NCBI RefSeq assembly: GCF_002217755.1
Contig: NZ_BCFL01000018.1
Coordinates: 558,001-622,000, forward strand
Direction of reading: 5' to 3'
Length of the DNA: 64,000 nt
DNA from: Streptomyces hyaluromycini
GTDB lineage: Bacteria > Actinomycetota > Actinomycetes > Streptomycetales > Streptomycetaceae
Under the pieces are notes generated by a model, which searched no databases, had not been told where the DNA came from, and saw nothing but the letters and a program-made list of their open reading frames with translations. Each line of letters starts with the position of its first letter. Within the stretch, counting starts at the first letter, position 1. This document shows positions 33,883-43,800 of the stretch, piece by piece. The position numbers and the translations under genes were made by a program.

Positions 33883-35481
33883 TCACTCCGCTGCTACGAC
33901 CAACTCCTGCTCCCGGTCGCCCTGCTGACCGGCCGGCGGCTTGCCCGGCAGGAAGAGGGTCACGACCACGGCGCCGATCAGCGCGACGCCCGCGCCGCAC
34001 AGGGCGGTGGTGTGCATGGCGTGCAGGAAGGCGTCGTTGGCGGGGGTGACCAGGGCCCTGCCCTGCGCCCCGAGCTTGGCGGCGACGCCGAGCGTGGCCT
34101 CGATGGACTCGCCGGCGGTATCGCGCAGCCCGGGCGGCAGCGCGCCGAGCTTGCCCTCGATGCCGTCGCGGTACGACGTGGAGAGCACCGAGCCGAGCAC
34201 GGCGATGCCGAGGGCGCCGCCGACCTGGCGGAAGGTGTTGCTGAGCGCGGAGGCGGAACCGGCCTTCTCGCGGGGCAGGGCCTGCATGATGACGACCGAG
34301 GTGGGCGTCATGATGTGCGCCATGCCGGTGCCCATCAGGAAGAAGACGACCTCGAGGATCCAGATGGGCGTGTCGGCCTCGAAGGTGGCGAAGGCGCCCA
34401 GGGTGAGGGCGATCAGCACCAGACCGCCCGCGGTGGTGGCCTTGTTGCCGATCCGGTCCACCACCAGGCGGGCCCGCGGCGCGAAGATCATCTGCGCGGC
34501 GGCCAGCGGGAGCAGCAGCAGACCGGACTGCAGGGGCGAGTAGCCGCGCACGCTCTGGGTGTAGAAGACGGAGAAGAAGGTCACGCCCATCAGCGCGAAG
34601 AAGACCAGCGCGATGGCGGCCATGGCGGCCGAGAAGACCTTGTTCTTGAAGTAGGTGACGTCCAGGGACGGGTGGTCGCTGCGCTTCTCGTAGATCACGA
34701 AGCCGGCGAGGACCGCGATGCCGGCGAAGATGGTCGCGAGGACCTTGGCGTCGGTGAAGTCGGCGAGTTCGCCGCCCTTGATGATGCCGTAGACCAGCAG
34801 GACGAGACCGACGACGGACAGGACCACGCCGACGGGGTCGAGGCGGCCCGGGCGCGGGTCGCGCGAGTCGGGCACCAGCCAGAACATCAGGGCGAGCGCG
34901 ATGATCACGATCGGTACGTTGATGAGGAAGACCGAGCCCCACCAGAAGTGGTCGAGCAGCACACCGCCGGTGATCGGGCCGATGGCGATGGCGAGGCCGA
35001 CGCCGCCGGCCCAGATGCCGATCGCCTTCGGCTGCTCCTGACGCTCGAAGACGTTCATCAGGACGGCGAGGGTGGCGGGCATCACGAAGGCGGCGCCGAG
35101 GGCCATCAGGGCGCGGAAGGCGATCAGCGAGTCCGCGGAGCCGGACTCGGCGGCGAGGGCCGAGCCGATGCCGAACACCACGAGGCCGCCGATCAGCACC
35201 TTCTTGCGACCGAGGCGGTCGCCGACGAGGCCGGCGGTGAAGAGCAGGCCGGCGAAGACGAGGGTGTAGGCGTTGATCGCCCACTCCAGCTGGCTCTGGG
35301 TGGCACCGAGGCCGACCGGGGCCGGGGTGGAGATGGTCTTGACGGCGACGTTGAGGATCGAGTTGTCGAGCACCACGATCAGCAGGCTCAGCATCAGCAC
35401 GCCGAGAATCGCCCAGCGACGCCGGTACACCGCCTCGGATATGCGGGGGCCGGGCGGAGCGTGGTCGGCAGGAGTTGTCAT
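33883..35481 (-). CDS. DHA2 (EmrB/QacA-type) MFS multidrug exporter
   Basis: The 532-residue protein starts MTTPADHAPPGPRISEAVYR and has about fourteen hydrophobic helices. DHA2 signatures include LIVVLDNSILNVAVKTI in helix 1, FTAGLVGDRLGRKKVLIGG in the motif A loop, and GPITGGVLLDHFWWGSVFLI in helix 5. This group exports antibiotics, dyes and biocides with proton exchange. It is followed by its probable TetR repressor, is divergent from panB, and has two short inverted repeats just upstream of its start. Confidence 0.93.
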   Translation of the reverse strand: MTTPADHAPPGPRISEAVYRRRWAILGVLMLSLLIVVLDNSILNVAVKTISTPAPVGLGATQSQLEWAINAYTLVFAGLLFTAGLVGDRLGRKKVLIGGLVVFGIGSALAAESGSADSLIAFRALMALGAAFVMPATLAVLMNVFERQEQPKAIGIWAGGVGLAIAIGPITGGVLLDHFWWGSVFLINVPIVIIALALMFWLVPDSRDPRPGRLDPVGVVLSVVGLVLLVYGIIKGGELADFTDAKVLATIFAGIAVLAGFVIYEKRSDHPSLDVTYFKNKVFSAAMAAIALVFFALMGVTFFSVFYTQSVRGYSPLQSGLLLLPLAAAQMIFAPRARLVVDRIGNKATTAGGLVLIALTLGAFATFEADTPIWILEVVFFLMGTGMAHIMTPTSVVIMQALPREKAGSASALSNTFRQVGGALGIAVLGSVLSTSYRDGIEGKLGALPPGLRDTAGESIEATLGVAAKLGAQGRALVTPANDAFLHAMHTTALCGAGVALIGAVVVTLFLPGKPPAGQQGDREQELVVAAE

Positions 35482-35505
35482 GACGACGAGCCTAAGGGCA
35501 TTTCA

Positions 35506-35532
35506 ATACGGCACCGTCTCGTATCTGAATAC
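35506..35532. promoter_or_regulatory. candidate TetR operator of the DHA2 exporter gene
   Basis: ATACG and CGTAT (35506, 35520) form one inverted repeat and GTAT/ATAC (35521, 35529) an overlapping second one, 25-50 bp upstream of the exporter start in AT-rich DNA. TetR repressors of DHA2 exporters often use such sites; binding is inferred. Confidence 0.5.
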
Positions 35533-35691
35533 CTTTACCCGGGCTTTATAAAACGCGACAGGGTGGGGCGGTGGCCGGTGGCCGATGGATCACATGGGGG
35601 TGGTCTGGCCGAGGGCGGCACGAAGTGCCACCATGGGAGGGATCCGGGGACGCCGTCAGGGTGCCTCGAGATGACTGAAGGAGCCGTTGCC

Positions 35692-36567
35692 ATGACGCAG
35701 CTTTCGGCTGCCCAGACTGTGCAGAACAGCCCCTCCGACGGCAGCAGGGCGCTGTACGGGGGGAAGGGCACTCGCCGCATCACGGTCCGCGACATCGCCC
35801 TCGCCAAGGAACGCGGCGAGAAGTGGCCCATGCTCACCGCCTACGACGCGATGACCGCGTCCGTCTTCGACGAGGCCGGCATCCCCGTGCTCCTGGTCGG
35901 CGACTCGGCAGGCAACTGTCACCTCGGCTACGAGTCGACGGTGCCCGTCACTCTGGACGAGATGACGATGCTGTCGGCGGCCGTGGTCCGCGGCACCCAG
36001 CGCGCCCTCATCGTCGGCGACCTCCCCTTCGGCTCCTACCAGGAGGGCCCGGTGCAGGCGCTGCGCTCGGCGACCCGGCTGGTGAAGGAGGCGGGCGTCG
36101 GCGCGGTCAAGCTGGAGGGCGGCGAGCGGTCGCACGAGCAGATCCGGCTCCTCGTCGAGTCCGGCATCCCGGTGATGGCGCACATCGGCCTGACCCCGCA
36201 GTCCGTCAACGCGATGGGCTACCGCGTGCAGGGCCGCGGCGAGGAGGCGGCCCAGCAGCTGCTGCGGGACGCCAAGTCGGTCCAGGACGCGGGCGCGTTC
36301 GCGGTCGTACTCGAACTGGTCCCGGCGGAGCTCGCGGCCGAGGTGACCCGGGTGCTGCACATCCCGACGGTCGGCATCGGCGCCGGTCCCGAGACCGACG
36401 CGCAGGTCCTGGTCTGGACGGACATGCTCGGCCTGACCTCGGGCCGGGTCCCGAAGTTCGTGAAGAAGTACGCGGATCTGCGCGAGGTCATGGGCAACGC
36501 GGCCCGCGCCTACGCCGAGGACGTCGTCGGCGGAACGTTCCCGCTGGAGGAGCACTCCGTCCACTGA
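35692..36567 (+). CDS. panB: 3-methyl-2-oxobutanoate hydroxymethyltransferase
   Basis: PanB makes ketopantoate from 2-oxoisovalerate and methylene-tetrahydrofolate, the first step to pantothenate and coenzyme A. The 291-residue protein contains the family blocks WPMLTAYDAMTASVFDEAGI, VLLVGDSAGNCHLGY, VKLEGG, VMAHIGLTPQSVNAMGY and VGIGAGPETDAQVLVWTDML, including the Mg-binding Asp and Glu residues. The ATG at 35692 is chosen because GAAGGAG lies eight bases upstream; the in-frame ATG at 35671 overlaps that site. It has a Streptomyces-type N-terminal extension (TQLSAAQTVQNSPSDGS). A perfect hairpin terminator follows. Confidence 0.97.
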   Translation: MTQLSAAQTVQNSPSDGSRALYGGKGTRRITVRDIALAKERGEKWPMLTAYDAMTASVFDEAGIPVLLVGDSAGNCHLGYESTVPVTLDEMTMLSAAVVRGTQRALIVGDLPFGSYQEGPVQALRSATRLVKEAGVGAVKLEGGERSHEQIRLLVESGIPVMAHIGLTPQSVNAMGYRVQGRGEEAAQQLLRDAKSVQDAGAFAVVLELVPAELAAEVTRVLHIPTVGIGAGPETDAQVLVWTDMLGLTSGRVPKFVKKYADLREVMGNAARAYAEDVVGGTFPLEEHSVH

Positions 36568-36615
36568 GCACACCGCGCACAAGGGCACACCCCAGAGCCA
36601 CTGCGGAAACACCAA

Positions 36616-36653
36616 GGACAGCCCGCCGATCTTCCCCCGTCGGCGGGCTGTCC
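36616..36653 (+). terminator. perfect 14-bp hairpin terminator after panB
   Basis: GGACAGCCCGCCGA and TCGGCGGGCTGTCC are exact complements with a ten-base loop, 48 bp after the stop codon. Confidence 0.85.
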
Positions 36654-36861
36654 CGCGTCGTGATGGACATGGCCGGCCCCGGCGACGAGACTGGCCGCCC
36701 ACCACACGTCAAGACTTCTGCCGGGTGACGGAGTCGGTGCGGGGCGCGTGTCCCCTCCCCGCGCCAGCACTGGACGGTTCCAGACGGAGACCACGGGTCG
36801 GCACATCCGGGCACCGACGACCCACGTGGACCGTCCCGCCGGGCGGCGAACAGGACTCGCC

Positions 36862-38184
36862 GTGCCCTCGGCGAACTACCGTGCCCTGCTGCGTACCCCC
36901 GGGGCCGCGGCCTTCTTCCTGCCGGCGTCGCTCGGACGCGTCGGCGTCGCGATGACCGGCCTGAGCATCGTCTGGCTCGTACACGCCCGCACCGGCACCT
37001 TCACCGCGGCCGGCCTGGTCGGCGGGTGCTTCGCGCTGGCCGAAGCGCTCGGAGCGCCGCAAGCGGCCCGGCTCGTCGACCGGTTCGGGCAGACCAGGGT
37101 CCTGCCGCCCGTACTGCTCGCGCACGCCCTCGCGGTGGCCCTCCTGGTGTCGCTCGTCGCCGCCGGCGCCCCCGACGCCCTGCTGGCCCTGGGCGGTGCG
37201 CTGGCCGGCGCCGGCGTTCCCCAGCTCGGCGCGCTGTCCGCGGCCCGCTGGTCGGCGCTGCTGCGCACCGGCCGGGCGGCGGAGCTGCCCACCGCCTTCG
37301 CGCTGGAGTCCGTCGCCAACGAGGCGGGCTACCTCCTGGGCCCGGTGCTGGTCAGCGCCCTCGCCGCGGCCGGACATCCGGTGGCCGGCACGATGCTGGC
37401 CACCTCCCTGTCGGTGGCCGGAGGGCTGGTCCTCGCGGCACAGCGCGGCAGCGCACCCCCGCCTGCGGCCGGCGGCCCCGCACCCGCCCGCGAGGACCGG
37501 TCGCTGCTGCGCGGCGAGGTCCTCCTGCTGATGGGGCTCAATCTCGCCATCGGGGTGTTCTTCGGCGCCATGCAGGTGGCGGTGCCCGCCTTCGTCGTGG
37601 CGCACGGCGCGCCGGGCGCCGCGACCCCGGTCTTCGCCGTCACCGGCTGCAGCGGACTGCTGGCCGGATGGCTGTACGGGCTGCGCCGGTGGCGTGCCGC
37701 ACCCCGGATACAGCTGACGACGGCGAGCGGTGTGCTGACCCTCGGCACCCTGCTGATGCTCATGGTCGGCTCGCCGTTCGGGCTCGGACTGGTCGTGGTA
37801 CTGACCGGTGCCACGGTCCCGGTCCTCCTGGTGCTCTTCTCCGTGCTCGCCCAGTCGACCGTGCACCGGTCCGTCCTGACCCAGGCGTTCTCCTGGCTGG
37901 GCTCCGCGAGCGCGGCGGGCTCGGCCGCGGCTGCGGCGGTCTCCGGCCGGGCGGTCGACGCACTCGGGCCGCACGGCGGCTTCGCGGTCACCGCCGCGGC
38001 CGCCGCCGCACTCACCCTCCAGAGCCTCGTCGGGCTGCGTCTGCTGCACCCGGCGAAGGGGCGGTCGGGGCGGCAGGGAGGTGCCAGCGGACCTCGCCGT
38101 CGTGCCGTATGCCGGTGGGGACCAGGCCGGCGGCCCTGGCGACCGCGGCGGAGGCGTGGTGGTCGGGGTGGATGTGGGCGATGA
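36862..38184 (+). CDS. MFS-type membrane transporter
   Basis: The GTG at 36862 opens a protein of about 440 residues with some twelve hydrophobic helices, starting VPSANYRALLRTPGAAAFFL. It has the motif-A-like loop AARLVDRFGQTRVLPP and FALESVANEAGYLLGPVLVS, typical of a group of actinobacterial MFS proteins. The natural membrane domain ends near SLVGLRLLHPAKG (about 38060); the last ~40 residues are Arg/Gly-rich read-through into the opposite acetyltransferase gene, giving a 173-bp tail-to-tail overlap. The original stop may have been lost. Substrate unknown. Confidence 0.8.
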   Translation: MPSANYRALLRTPGAAAFFLPASLGRVGVAMTGLSIVWLVHARTGTFTAAGLVGGCFALAEALGAPQAARLVDRFGQTRVLPPVLLAHALAVALLVSLVAAGAPDALLALGGALAGAGVPQLGALSAARWSALLRTGRAAELPTAFALESVANEAGYLLGPVLVSALAAAGHPVAGTMLATSLSVAGGLVLAAQRGSAPPPAAGGPAPAREDRSLLRGEVLLLMGLNLAIGVFFGAMQVAVPAFVVAHGAPGAATPVFAVTGCSGLLAGWLYGLRRWRAAPRIQLTTASGVLTLGTLLMLMVGSPFGLGLVVVLTGATVPVLLVLFSVLAQSTVHRSVLTQAFSWLGSASAAGSAAAAAVSGRAVDALGPHGGFAVTAAAAAALTLQSLVGLRLLHPAKGRSGRQGGASGPRRRAVCRWGPGRRPWRPRRRRGGRGGCGR

Positions 38185-38569
38185 CGGTGGCCGCGGGGCC
38201 GCGGGTGAGCCGGTCGACCAGGCCGCGGGCGGCCTCGGTGGCGATGCCCCGGCCCTGCCAGGGGGTGCCCACCACCCAGGCGATCTCGGCGACCGGGCCC
38301 CGGACCGTCGCCTGGACGTAACCCGTCAGGCAGGACTCCGCGCGCAGCCGGATCACCCAGTTCAGCCAGGTGACGGCCGGGTCGCCGGAGCCCGCGGTGA
38401 TGCGCCGGTAGCGCGAGCGCAGGGTCTCGGCGGGGTCCGGGGTGCCGCCGGTGAAGGTGTGCAGGGCCGGGTCGGACAGCACCGCGGCCATCTCCTCGGC
38501 GTGCTCGACGCGCAGCGGCAGCAGGTCGAGCCGCCCGGTGCGGATGGCCTGCGCCGCGAACGGGCTCAT
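38012..38569 (-). CDS. GNAT-family (RimJ/RimL-like) acetyltransferase
   Basis: The 185-residue protein from MSPFAAQAIRTGRLDLLPLR has the RimJ/RimL-type opening (T-x-R-L-x-L-x-P-L). The acetyl-CoA motif is IAWVVGTPWQGRGIATEAAR with loop QGRGIA, and the late motif is VIAHIHPDHHASAAVARAAG. Such proteins acetylate ribosomal N-termini or small molecules. A GTG nine bases upstream has a better-spaced GAGGGG and could be the real start. Its upstream region is the minisatellite at 38621-38957, so its promoter must lie within or beyond that array. Confidence 0.85.
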   Translation of the reverse strand: MSPFAAQAIRTGRLDLLPLRVEHAEEMAAVLSDPALHTFTGGTPDPAETLRSRYRRITAGSGDPAVTWLNWVIRLRAESCLTGYVQATVRGPVAEIAWVVGTPWQGRGIATEAARGLVDRLTRGPAATVIAHIHPDHHASAAVARAAGLVPTGIRHDGEVRWHLPAAPTAPSPGAADAARRGSGG

Positions 38570-38620
38570 GCCCCGCACGGTACGCCCCTCGTGCCGCCGA
38601 GCAGTCGGCGGGCCGGGCGC

Positions 38621-39004
38621 GCCGCCGGTAGTCCGGCAAAGCCGCCGATGGGCCAGGCATGCCGACGGTTCTCCGGCAAAGCCGCCGGTAGGCCGGGGGG
38701 CCGCCGGTGGGCCGGGGGGGGCCGCCGGTGGGCCGGGGGGGCCGCCGGTGGGCCGGGGGGGGCCGCCGGTAGGCCGGGGGGCCGCCGGTAGGCCGGGGGG
38801 CCGCCGGTAGGCCGGGGGGCCGCCGGTAGGCCGGGGGGCCGCCGGTAGGCCAGGCATGCCGACGGTTGTCCGGCAAAGCCGCCGGTAGGCCGGGCGGGCC
38901 GCCGATGGGCCGGGCGAGCCGCCGATGGGCCGGGCGAGCCGACGGTGGGATGTCGGTGGGCTGTCGGCGGGTGTCGGTGGGCTGTCGGTGGTTTGTCGGT
39001 GGGG
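38621..39004. repeat. GC-rich minisatellite, 17 units of 19-21 bp, with a degenerate tail
   Basis: Seventeen consecutive units of about GCCGCCGGTAGGCCGGGG begin at 38621, 38641, 38661, 38681, 38700 and so on to 38938. Higher-order variants (units ending GCAAA or GGCAT, paired with GCCGACGG) recur at both ends of a homogeneous middle block. Five shorter TGTCGGTGGGC-like units (38951-39004) follow. The array fills the whole divergent spacer between the acetyltransferase and ABC transporter genes. Spacers are absent, so it is not CRISPR. Confidence 0.95.
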
Positions 39005-39022
39005 CCTGGCACGGTTCTTCCC

Positions 39023-40030
39023 ATGACGCGAATCGACAACAACGCCGTGTCCGTACGGGGGCTGGTGAAGCACTACGGCGACACCAAGGCACTCGACGGA
39101 GTTGATCTGGACGTCCGCCAGGGCACCGTGATGGGCGTGCTCGGTCCGAACGGGGCCGGCAAGACCACCCTGGTGCGGATCCTGTCCACCCTGCTGAAGC
39201 CCGATGCGGGAGAGGCGACCGTCGCCGGGTACGACGTGCTGCGCCAGCCCCGCCAGCTGCGCCGGGTGATCGGACTGACCGGGCAGTACGCCTCCGTGGA
39301 CGAGAAGCTGCCGGGCTGGGAGAACCTGTACATGATCGGGCGGCTGCTCGACCTGCCGCGGAAGGACGCGCGGGCCCGGGCCGACGAACTGCTGGAGCGG
39401 TTCTCGCTCACCGAGGCCGCGAAGCGGCCGGCGAGCACGTACTCCGGCGGCATGCGGCGCCGGCTGGACCTGGCCGCCTCGATGATCGGGCGCCCCCAGG
39501 TGCTGTTCCTGGACGAGCCGACCACCGGTCTCGACCCGCGCACCCGCAACGAGGTGTGGGCCGAGGTCAAGGCCATGGTCGGCGACGGGGTGACCGTGCT
39601 GCTGACCACCCAGTACATGGAGGAGGCCGAGCAGCTCGCCTCCGAGCTGACCGTCGTGGACCGCGGGAAGGTCATCGCGAACGGCAGGGTGGAGGAGCTG
39701 AAGGCGAAGGTCGGCGGACGGACGCTGCGGGTGCGGCCCGTGGATCCGCTGCAGGTCCGGCCGCTCGCCGACATGATCGACGAACTCGGGATCACCGGGC
39801 TCGCCGGTACCACCGTGGACGGCGAGAACGGCACGCTGCTGGTGCCGATCCTCAGCGACGAGCAGCTGACCGCCGTGGTCGGCGCCGTCACCGCCCGCGG
39901 TATCACCATCAGCTCCATCAGCACCGAACTGCCCAGCCTGGACGAGGTGTTCCTGTCCCTCACCGGCCACCGCGCCAGTGCCCCGCAGGACGCCCGGTCC
40001 GCCGACGACCGTCAGGAGGTCGCCGTATGA
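39023..40030 (+). CDS. DrrA-type ABC exporter ATP-binding protein
   Basis: The 335-residue ATPase starts MTRIDNNAVSVRGLVKHYG. It has Walker A (GPNGAGKTT), the Q loop (GQYASVDEKLPGWENLYMIG), the signature YSGGMRRRLDLAASMI, Walker B with LFLDEPTTGLDPRTR and the switch His region TTQYMEEAEQLA. The C-terminal extension (LPSLDEVFLSLTGH) is typical of the daunorubicin-resistance DrrA group. It drives the permease encoded by the overlapping next gene. No good ribosome-binding site precedes the ATG at 39023, and the upstream DNA is the minisatellite, so expression may depend on it. Substrate unknown; drug or lipid export is likely. Confidence 0.94.
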   Translation: MTRIDNNAVSVRGLVKHYGDTKALDGVDLDVRQGTVMGVLGPNGAGKTTLVRILSTLLKPDAGEATVAGYDVLRQPRQLRRVIGLTGQYASVDEKLPGWENLYMIGRLLDLPRKDARARADELLERFSLTEAAKRPASTYSGGMRRRLDLAASMIGRPQVLFLDEPTTGLDPRTRNEVWAEVKAMVGDGVTVLLTTQYMEEAEQLASELTVVDRGKVIANGRVEELKAKVGGRTLRVRPVDPLQVRPLADMIDELGITGLAGTTVDGENGTLLVPILSDEQLTAVVGAVTARGITISSISTELPSLDEVFLSLTGHRASAPQDARSADDRQEVAV

Positions 40031-40839
40031 GCGCCGCCACCACCACCCCGGCCGCCGACGCCCGTATCCCGCTGCGCGGGCACCTGCGGCACACCGGAGC
40101 CCTGGTCCGCCGCAACCTGCTGTGGATCCGGCAGGACCCGGAGTCGATGTTCGACGCGCTGCTGATGCCGGTCGTCTTCACGCTGCTGTTCGTGTACGTC
40201 TTCGGCGGCTCGATCGGGCAGGCGCTCGGCGGCGGTCAGGACGGGTACGTCCAGTACGTCATCCCGGGCATGATCGCGATGATGAGCATGACGCTCTCGC
40301 AGGGCGTCGGCACCGGGTTCAGCCAGGACTTCAACTCCGGTGTGATGGACCGGTTCCGGTCGCTGCCGATCGGGCGCGGCTCGGTGCTGTTCGCGAAGAT
40401 CTCGGTGGAGCTGGTGCGGATGCTGTTCGCGACCGCCGTGCTGATGATCGTCGCCGTGCTCGTCGGGTTCCACATCAACCACTGGGGCGGGCTGTTCGCC
40501 GCCGTGGGCCTGTCCGCGGTGTTCGCCTCCTCGATCATGTGGGTGTTCCTCACCCTGGGCGTGATCCTGAAGAACGCCCAGTCCGTGCAGGCCATGGGGT
40601 TCCTGGTGCTGTTCCCGCTGCAGTTCGGCTCGTCGATCTTCGCGCCGACGAAGTCGATGCCGGGCTGGCTGCAGGCCTTCACCGACTACAACCCGCTGTC
40701 CACGCTCGCCGACGCCGCGCGCGGCCTGATGGTCGGCGGCCCGGTCGCCCACGACCTGTGGATCACGCTGGGCTGGTCGGTGGGGATCACGGCGATCGCG
40801 GCACCGTACGCGATCCACAAGTTCCGTACGAAGAGCTGA
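40027..40839 (+). CDS. DrrB-type ABC-2 permease
   Basis: The ATG overlaps the ATPase stop (ATGA). The 270-residue protein has six membrane helices and the ABC-2 features: N-terminal amphipathic region LVRRNLLWIRQDPESMFDAL, helix 1 MPVVFTLLFVYVFGG, the conserved QGVGTGFSQDFNSGVMDRFR loop with SLPIGRGSVL, and FGSSIFAPTKSMPGWLQAFT before the last helices. It forms the export channel with the DrrA-like ATPase. It is convergent with the AfsR-like regulator gene, only 16 bp away. Confidence 0.94.
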   Translation: MSAATTTPAADARIPLRGHLRHTGALVRRNLLWIRQDPESMFDALLMPVVFTLLFVYVFGGSIGQALGGGQDGYVQYVIPGMIAMMSMTLSQGVGTGFSQDFNSGVMDRFRSLPIGRGSVLFAKISVELVRMLFATAVLMIVAVLVGFHINHWGGLFAAVGLSAVFASSIMWVFLTLGVILKNAQSVQAMGFLVLFPLQFGSSIFAPTKSMPGWLQAFTDYNPLSTLADAARGLMVGGPVAHDLWITLGWSVGITAIAAPYAIHKFRTKS

Positions 40840-40855
40840 CGTTCACCGGGACACG

Positions 40856-43800
40856 TCAGATCAGGGCGGTGGCCTCCGCGCGGGAGAGGCCACCGCCCTC
40901 GGCGTACGCCGACTCGTAGGCCCGGTCGTCGTCGAGGGCGGCCCGCACCCGGGCCTCGGACCGGTCGCGTGCCGTGCGCTCCAGGCCGACCTGGACGTGG
41001 CCGGGCGGCACCAGGGCGTCGGCGGCGCCCAGGCAGCGGGCGGCGTCCCCGGCGCGCACGCCCCCGTCCAGGCCGGCCAGGGCGACCGCGGCGACGGTCA
41101 GGCAGACGGACGGCAGATGCGGGGTGATGGCCTCGCTCAGCGGGTCGGCGGCGAGCCGCAGCGCGTCCCGCAGCCTGGCCAGGGCCTCCGCGTGGAGGCC
41201 GTCGAGGGCGTCCACCCAGGCCTCCTGGGTGAGGATCAGGGCGTCGAAGACGACGAAGTGGGAGATCTTGAACTCGCTGCGCAGCAGCCGGACCTGCTCG
41301 CGGGCCTCCGGGATGCGGCCGCTGACCAGGAGCCAGGTGGTGAGGAAGAGCCGGGCTGCGGGCATCGCCTCGTTGCTCAGGCTCTCGTTCTCGGCGACGA
41401 CCTGGCGCAGCAGCCGTTCCCCGCGCTCAGTGTCGCCCGACTCGATCAGCACGCTGCCGAGGCGGGCGTTGAGCACGGCGGTCTGGGCGCGGGCGCCGAG
41501 CCGGCCGACCCGCTCGATGGCGGCCTCGTAGTCGACGGCCGCCGCCAGGTAGTCGCCCCTGCGCTCCCGGGACTCGGCGCGCCCGGAGAACGCCTCGGCG
41601 GTGCCCCAGTCGTCCCCGAGGCGCCGGAAGATCTCCAGGGCCTCGTCGGCGTCCCGGGTGGCGTCGCCCGCCCAGGCCGCGCGGTTGGCGAGCAGGTTGG
41701 CGCGCATGGCGAGGCTCCCGGCCAGCTCCCACTCGTAGCCGGGCGTCTCGCGGCAGGTGCGGACACCGGCGTCGAGGATCTCGCGCAGCCGGTCCATGCC
41801 GCCGGTCAGCATCACGGCGAAGAACCAGAACATGCCAGGAGCCCGGCAGGTCTGCGGCATGCCGGGCTCGTAGACCTCGGTGACCGCGCGCAGCTTCGCC
41901 TGGGCCTCGGGCGTCTGCCAGACGTCCAGCTCGGTGTCCATACAGGCCAGATGGGCCAGGTGCACGCCGCGCCGGGCCTCGGTGAGGAGCTCTCCGGTGT
42001 ACGGCGGCGGGGTGTCGGTGCAGCGCTGCCACACCGGTTCGGCCCGGCGCAGCGGCGGGGCGAACGGGTCGGGGCCGAGGGCTATGACGTCGGCGCACCA
42101 GGCGCGGGTCTCGATGCGCTGGTCGTGCATCTGCCAGTACCAGAACAGGGAGTGGAGCAGGCAGAGCGCCTCGTGCTCGTCCCGTACCGCGACGGCGTGC
42201 CGCAGCGCGGTACGCAGGTTCTCGTACTCCAGCCGGAGCCGTGCGATGGCGGCCCGCTGGCCGGGGCCGCGCAGCAACGGATCGGTGGTGCGGGCGAGTT
42301 CGCGGTAGTACGTCAGATGGGCGCGCTCGGCCGCGGCGCGCTCGCCGCTCTCGTCGAGGCGCTCGGCGGCGTACTCGGCGACGGTCTCCAGGAGCCGGTA
42401 GCGCATCCCGCCGTCCTCGGCCTCGCCCGAAGGGGCCGCCACGACCAGGGACTTGTCGACCAGGGAGCCGAGCGCGTCGAGGGCGGCGGGGCCGCAGACG
42501 GCCTCGGCGGCGGCCAGGTCGCAGCCGCCCGCGAAGAGGGAGAGACGGCCGAGGACGTCGCGTTCGCCGGCGTCGAGCAGGTCCCAGGACCAGTCGACGA
42601 CCGCGCGCAGGGTCTGCTGGCGGGGCAGCACGGTACGGCTGCCGGAGGTGAGGAGGCGGAAGCGGTCGTCGAGCCGGTCGGCTATCTGGCGCGGGGTCAG
42701 CACCCGCAGCCGGGCCGCGGCCAGTTCGATGGCGAGGGGCAGGCCGTCCAGGCGGCGGCAGATCTCGGCGCACGCGGCCGCGGTCTCGTCGTCGACCGTG
42801 AAGCCGGGGCGGGCCGCTGCGCCCCGGTCGGCGAGCAGCCGCAGCGCCACCGGCTCGGGCAGCGGCTCCACCGGGCGCAGCAACTCCCCCGGTACGCCGA
42901 GGGGTTCGCGGCTGGTGGCGAGGATCGTCAGGTCCGGGCAGCGCTCCAGGAGCCGGGCCGCCAGGTCGGCCGCCGCGTCGACGACGTGCTCGCAGTTGTC
43001 GAGGACGAGCACCATCCGGCGCCGGGCGCAGTGCTCGACGAGCCGCTCGACCGGGTCGTCGTGCCGGTCGGCGGCGGCCCGCATGGCCTCGGCGCCGCCG
43101 CCGTACAGCACGGCCTGGCGGGCGCCGAGCGCGCTGAGCACGGCTTCGGGGACGTCGGCCGGGTCGTCGACGGGGGCCAGCTCGGCCAGCCAGACGCCGT
43201 CCCGGGCGGCGTACCGCACTGTTTCGGCGGCCTCCTGCGACAGCCGGGTCTTGCCGGCCCCGCCGGGCCCGAGCAGGGTGACCAGCCGGGCGGCGGCGAG
43301 GTCGCCCCGGATGGTCTCGATGTCGGCCTCGCGCCCGACGAAGGAGGTGAGCCGGGCGCGCAGGTTGCCGGGCCGGGACGGTGCGTCCGCCGTGGGCGCC
43401 GGGTCGAGGAGCTCGGCGTGCAGGGCGCGCAGTTCGGGCCCGGGGTCGGAGCCGAGGCGGTCGGCGAGGAGGTGCCGTACGTCGTCGTAGGCGGCGAGTG
43501 CCTCGGCGGTGCGGCCGGTGCTGTGCAGGGCGCGCAGGCGCAGGGTCTGGAGGGGCTCGTCGAGGGGGTGGGCGTCGCACAGGGCGGTGAGCTCGGGCAG
43601 GGACTGCTCGGCCTGGCCGAGGGCGAGGGCGGCGGTGTGCCGGGCGCGCAGGGCGTCCAGGCGGCGGACGTCGACGCGGGCCGCCTCGGCGGTGCGGTCG
43701 GGCAGGTCGGCCAGGGCCGGGCCGTGCCACAGGGCGAGGGCGTCGTCGAGGGCGGTGGCCGCCTTGGCGGGGTCGCTGTCGGCGAGGGCGCGCAGGCCCT

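Noticed and set aside
38621..39004. CRISPR array
   Set aside because: Units are contiguous with no unique spacers and no cas genes are present.
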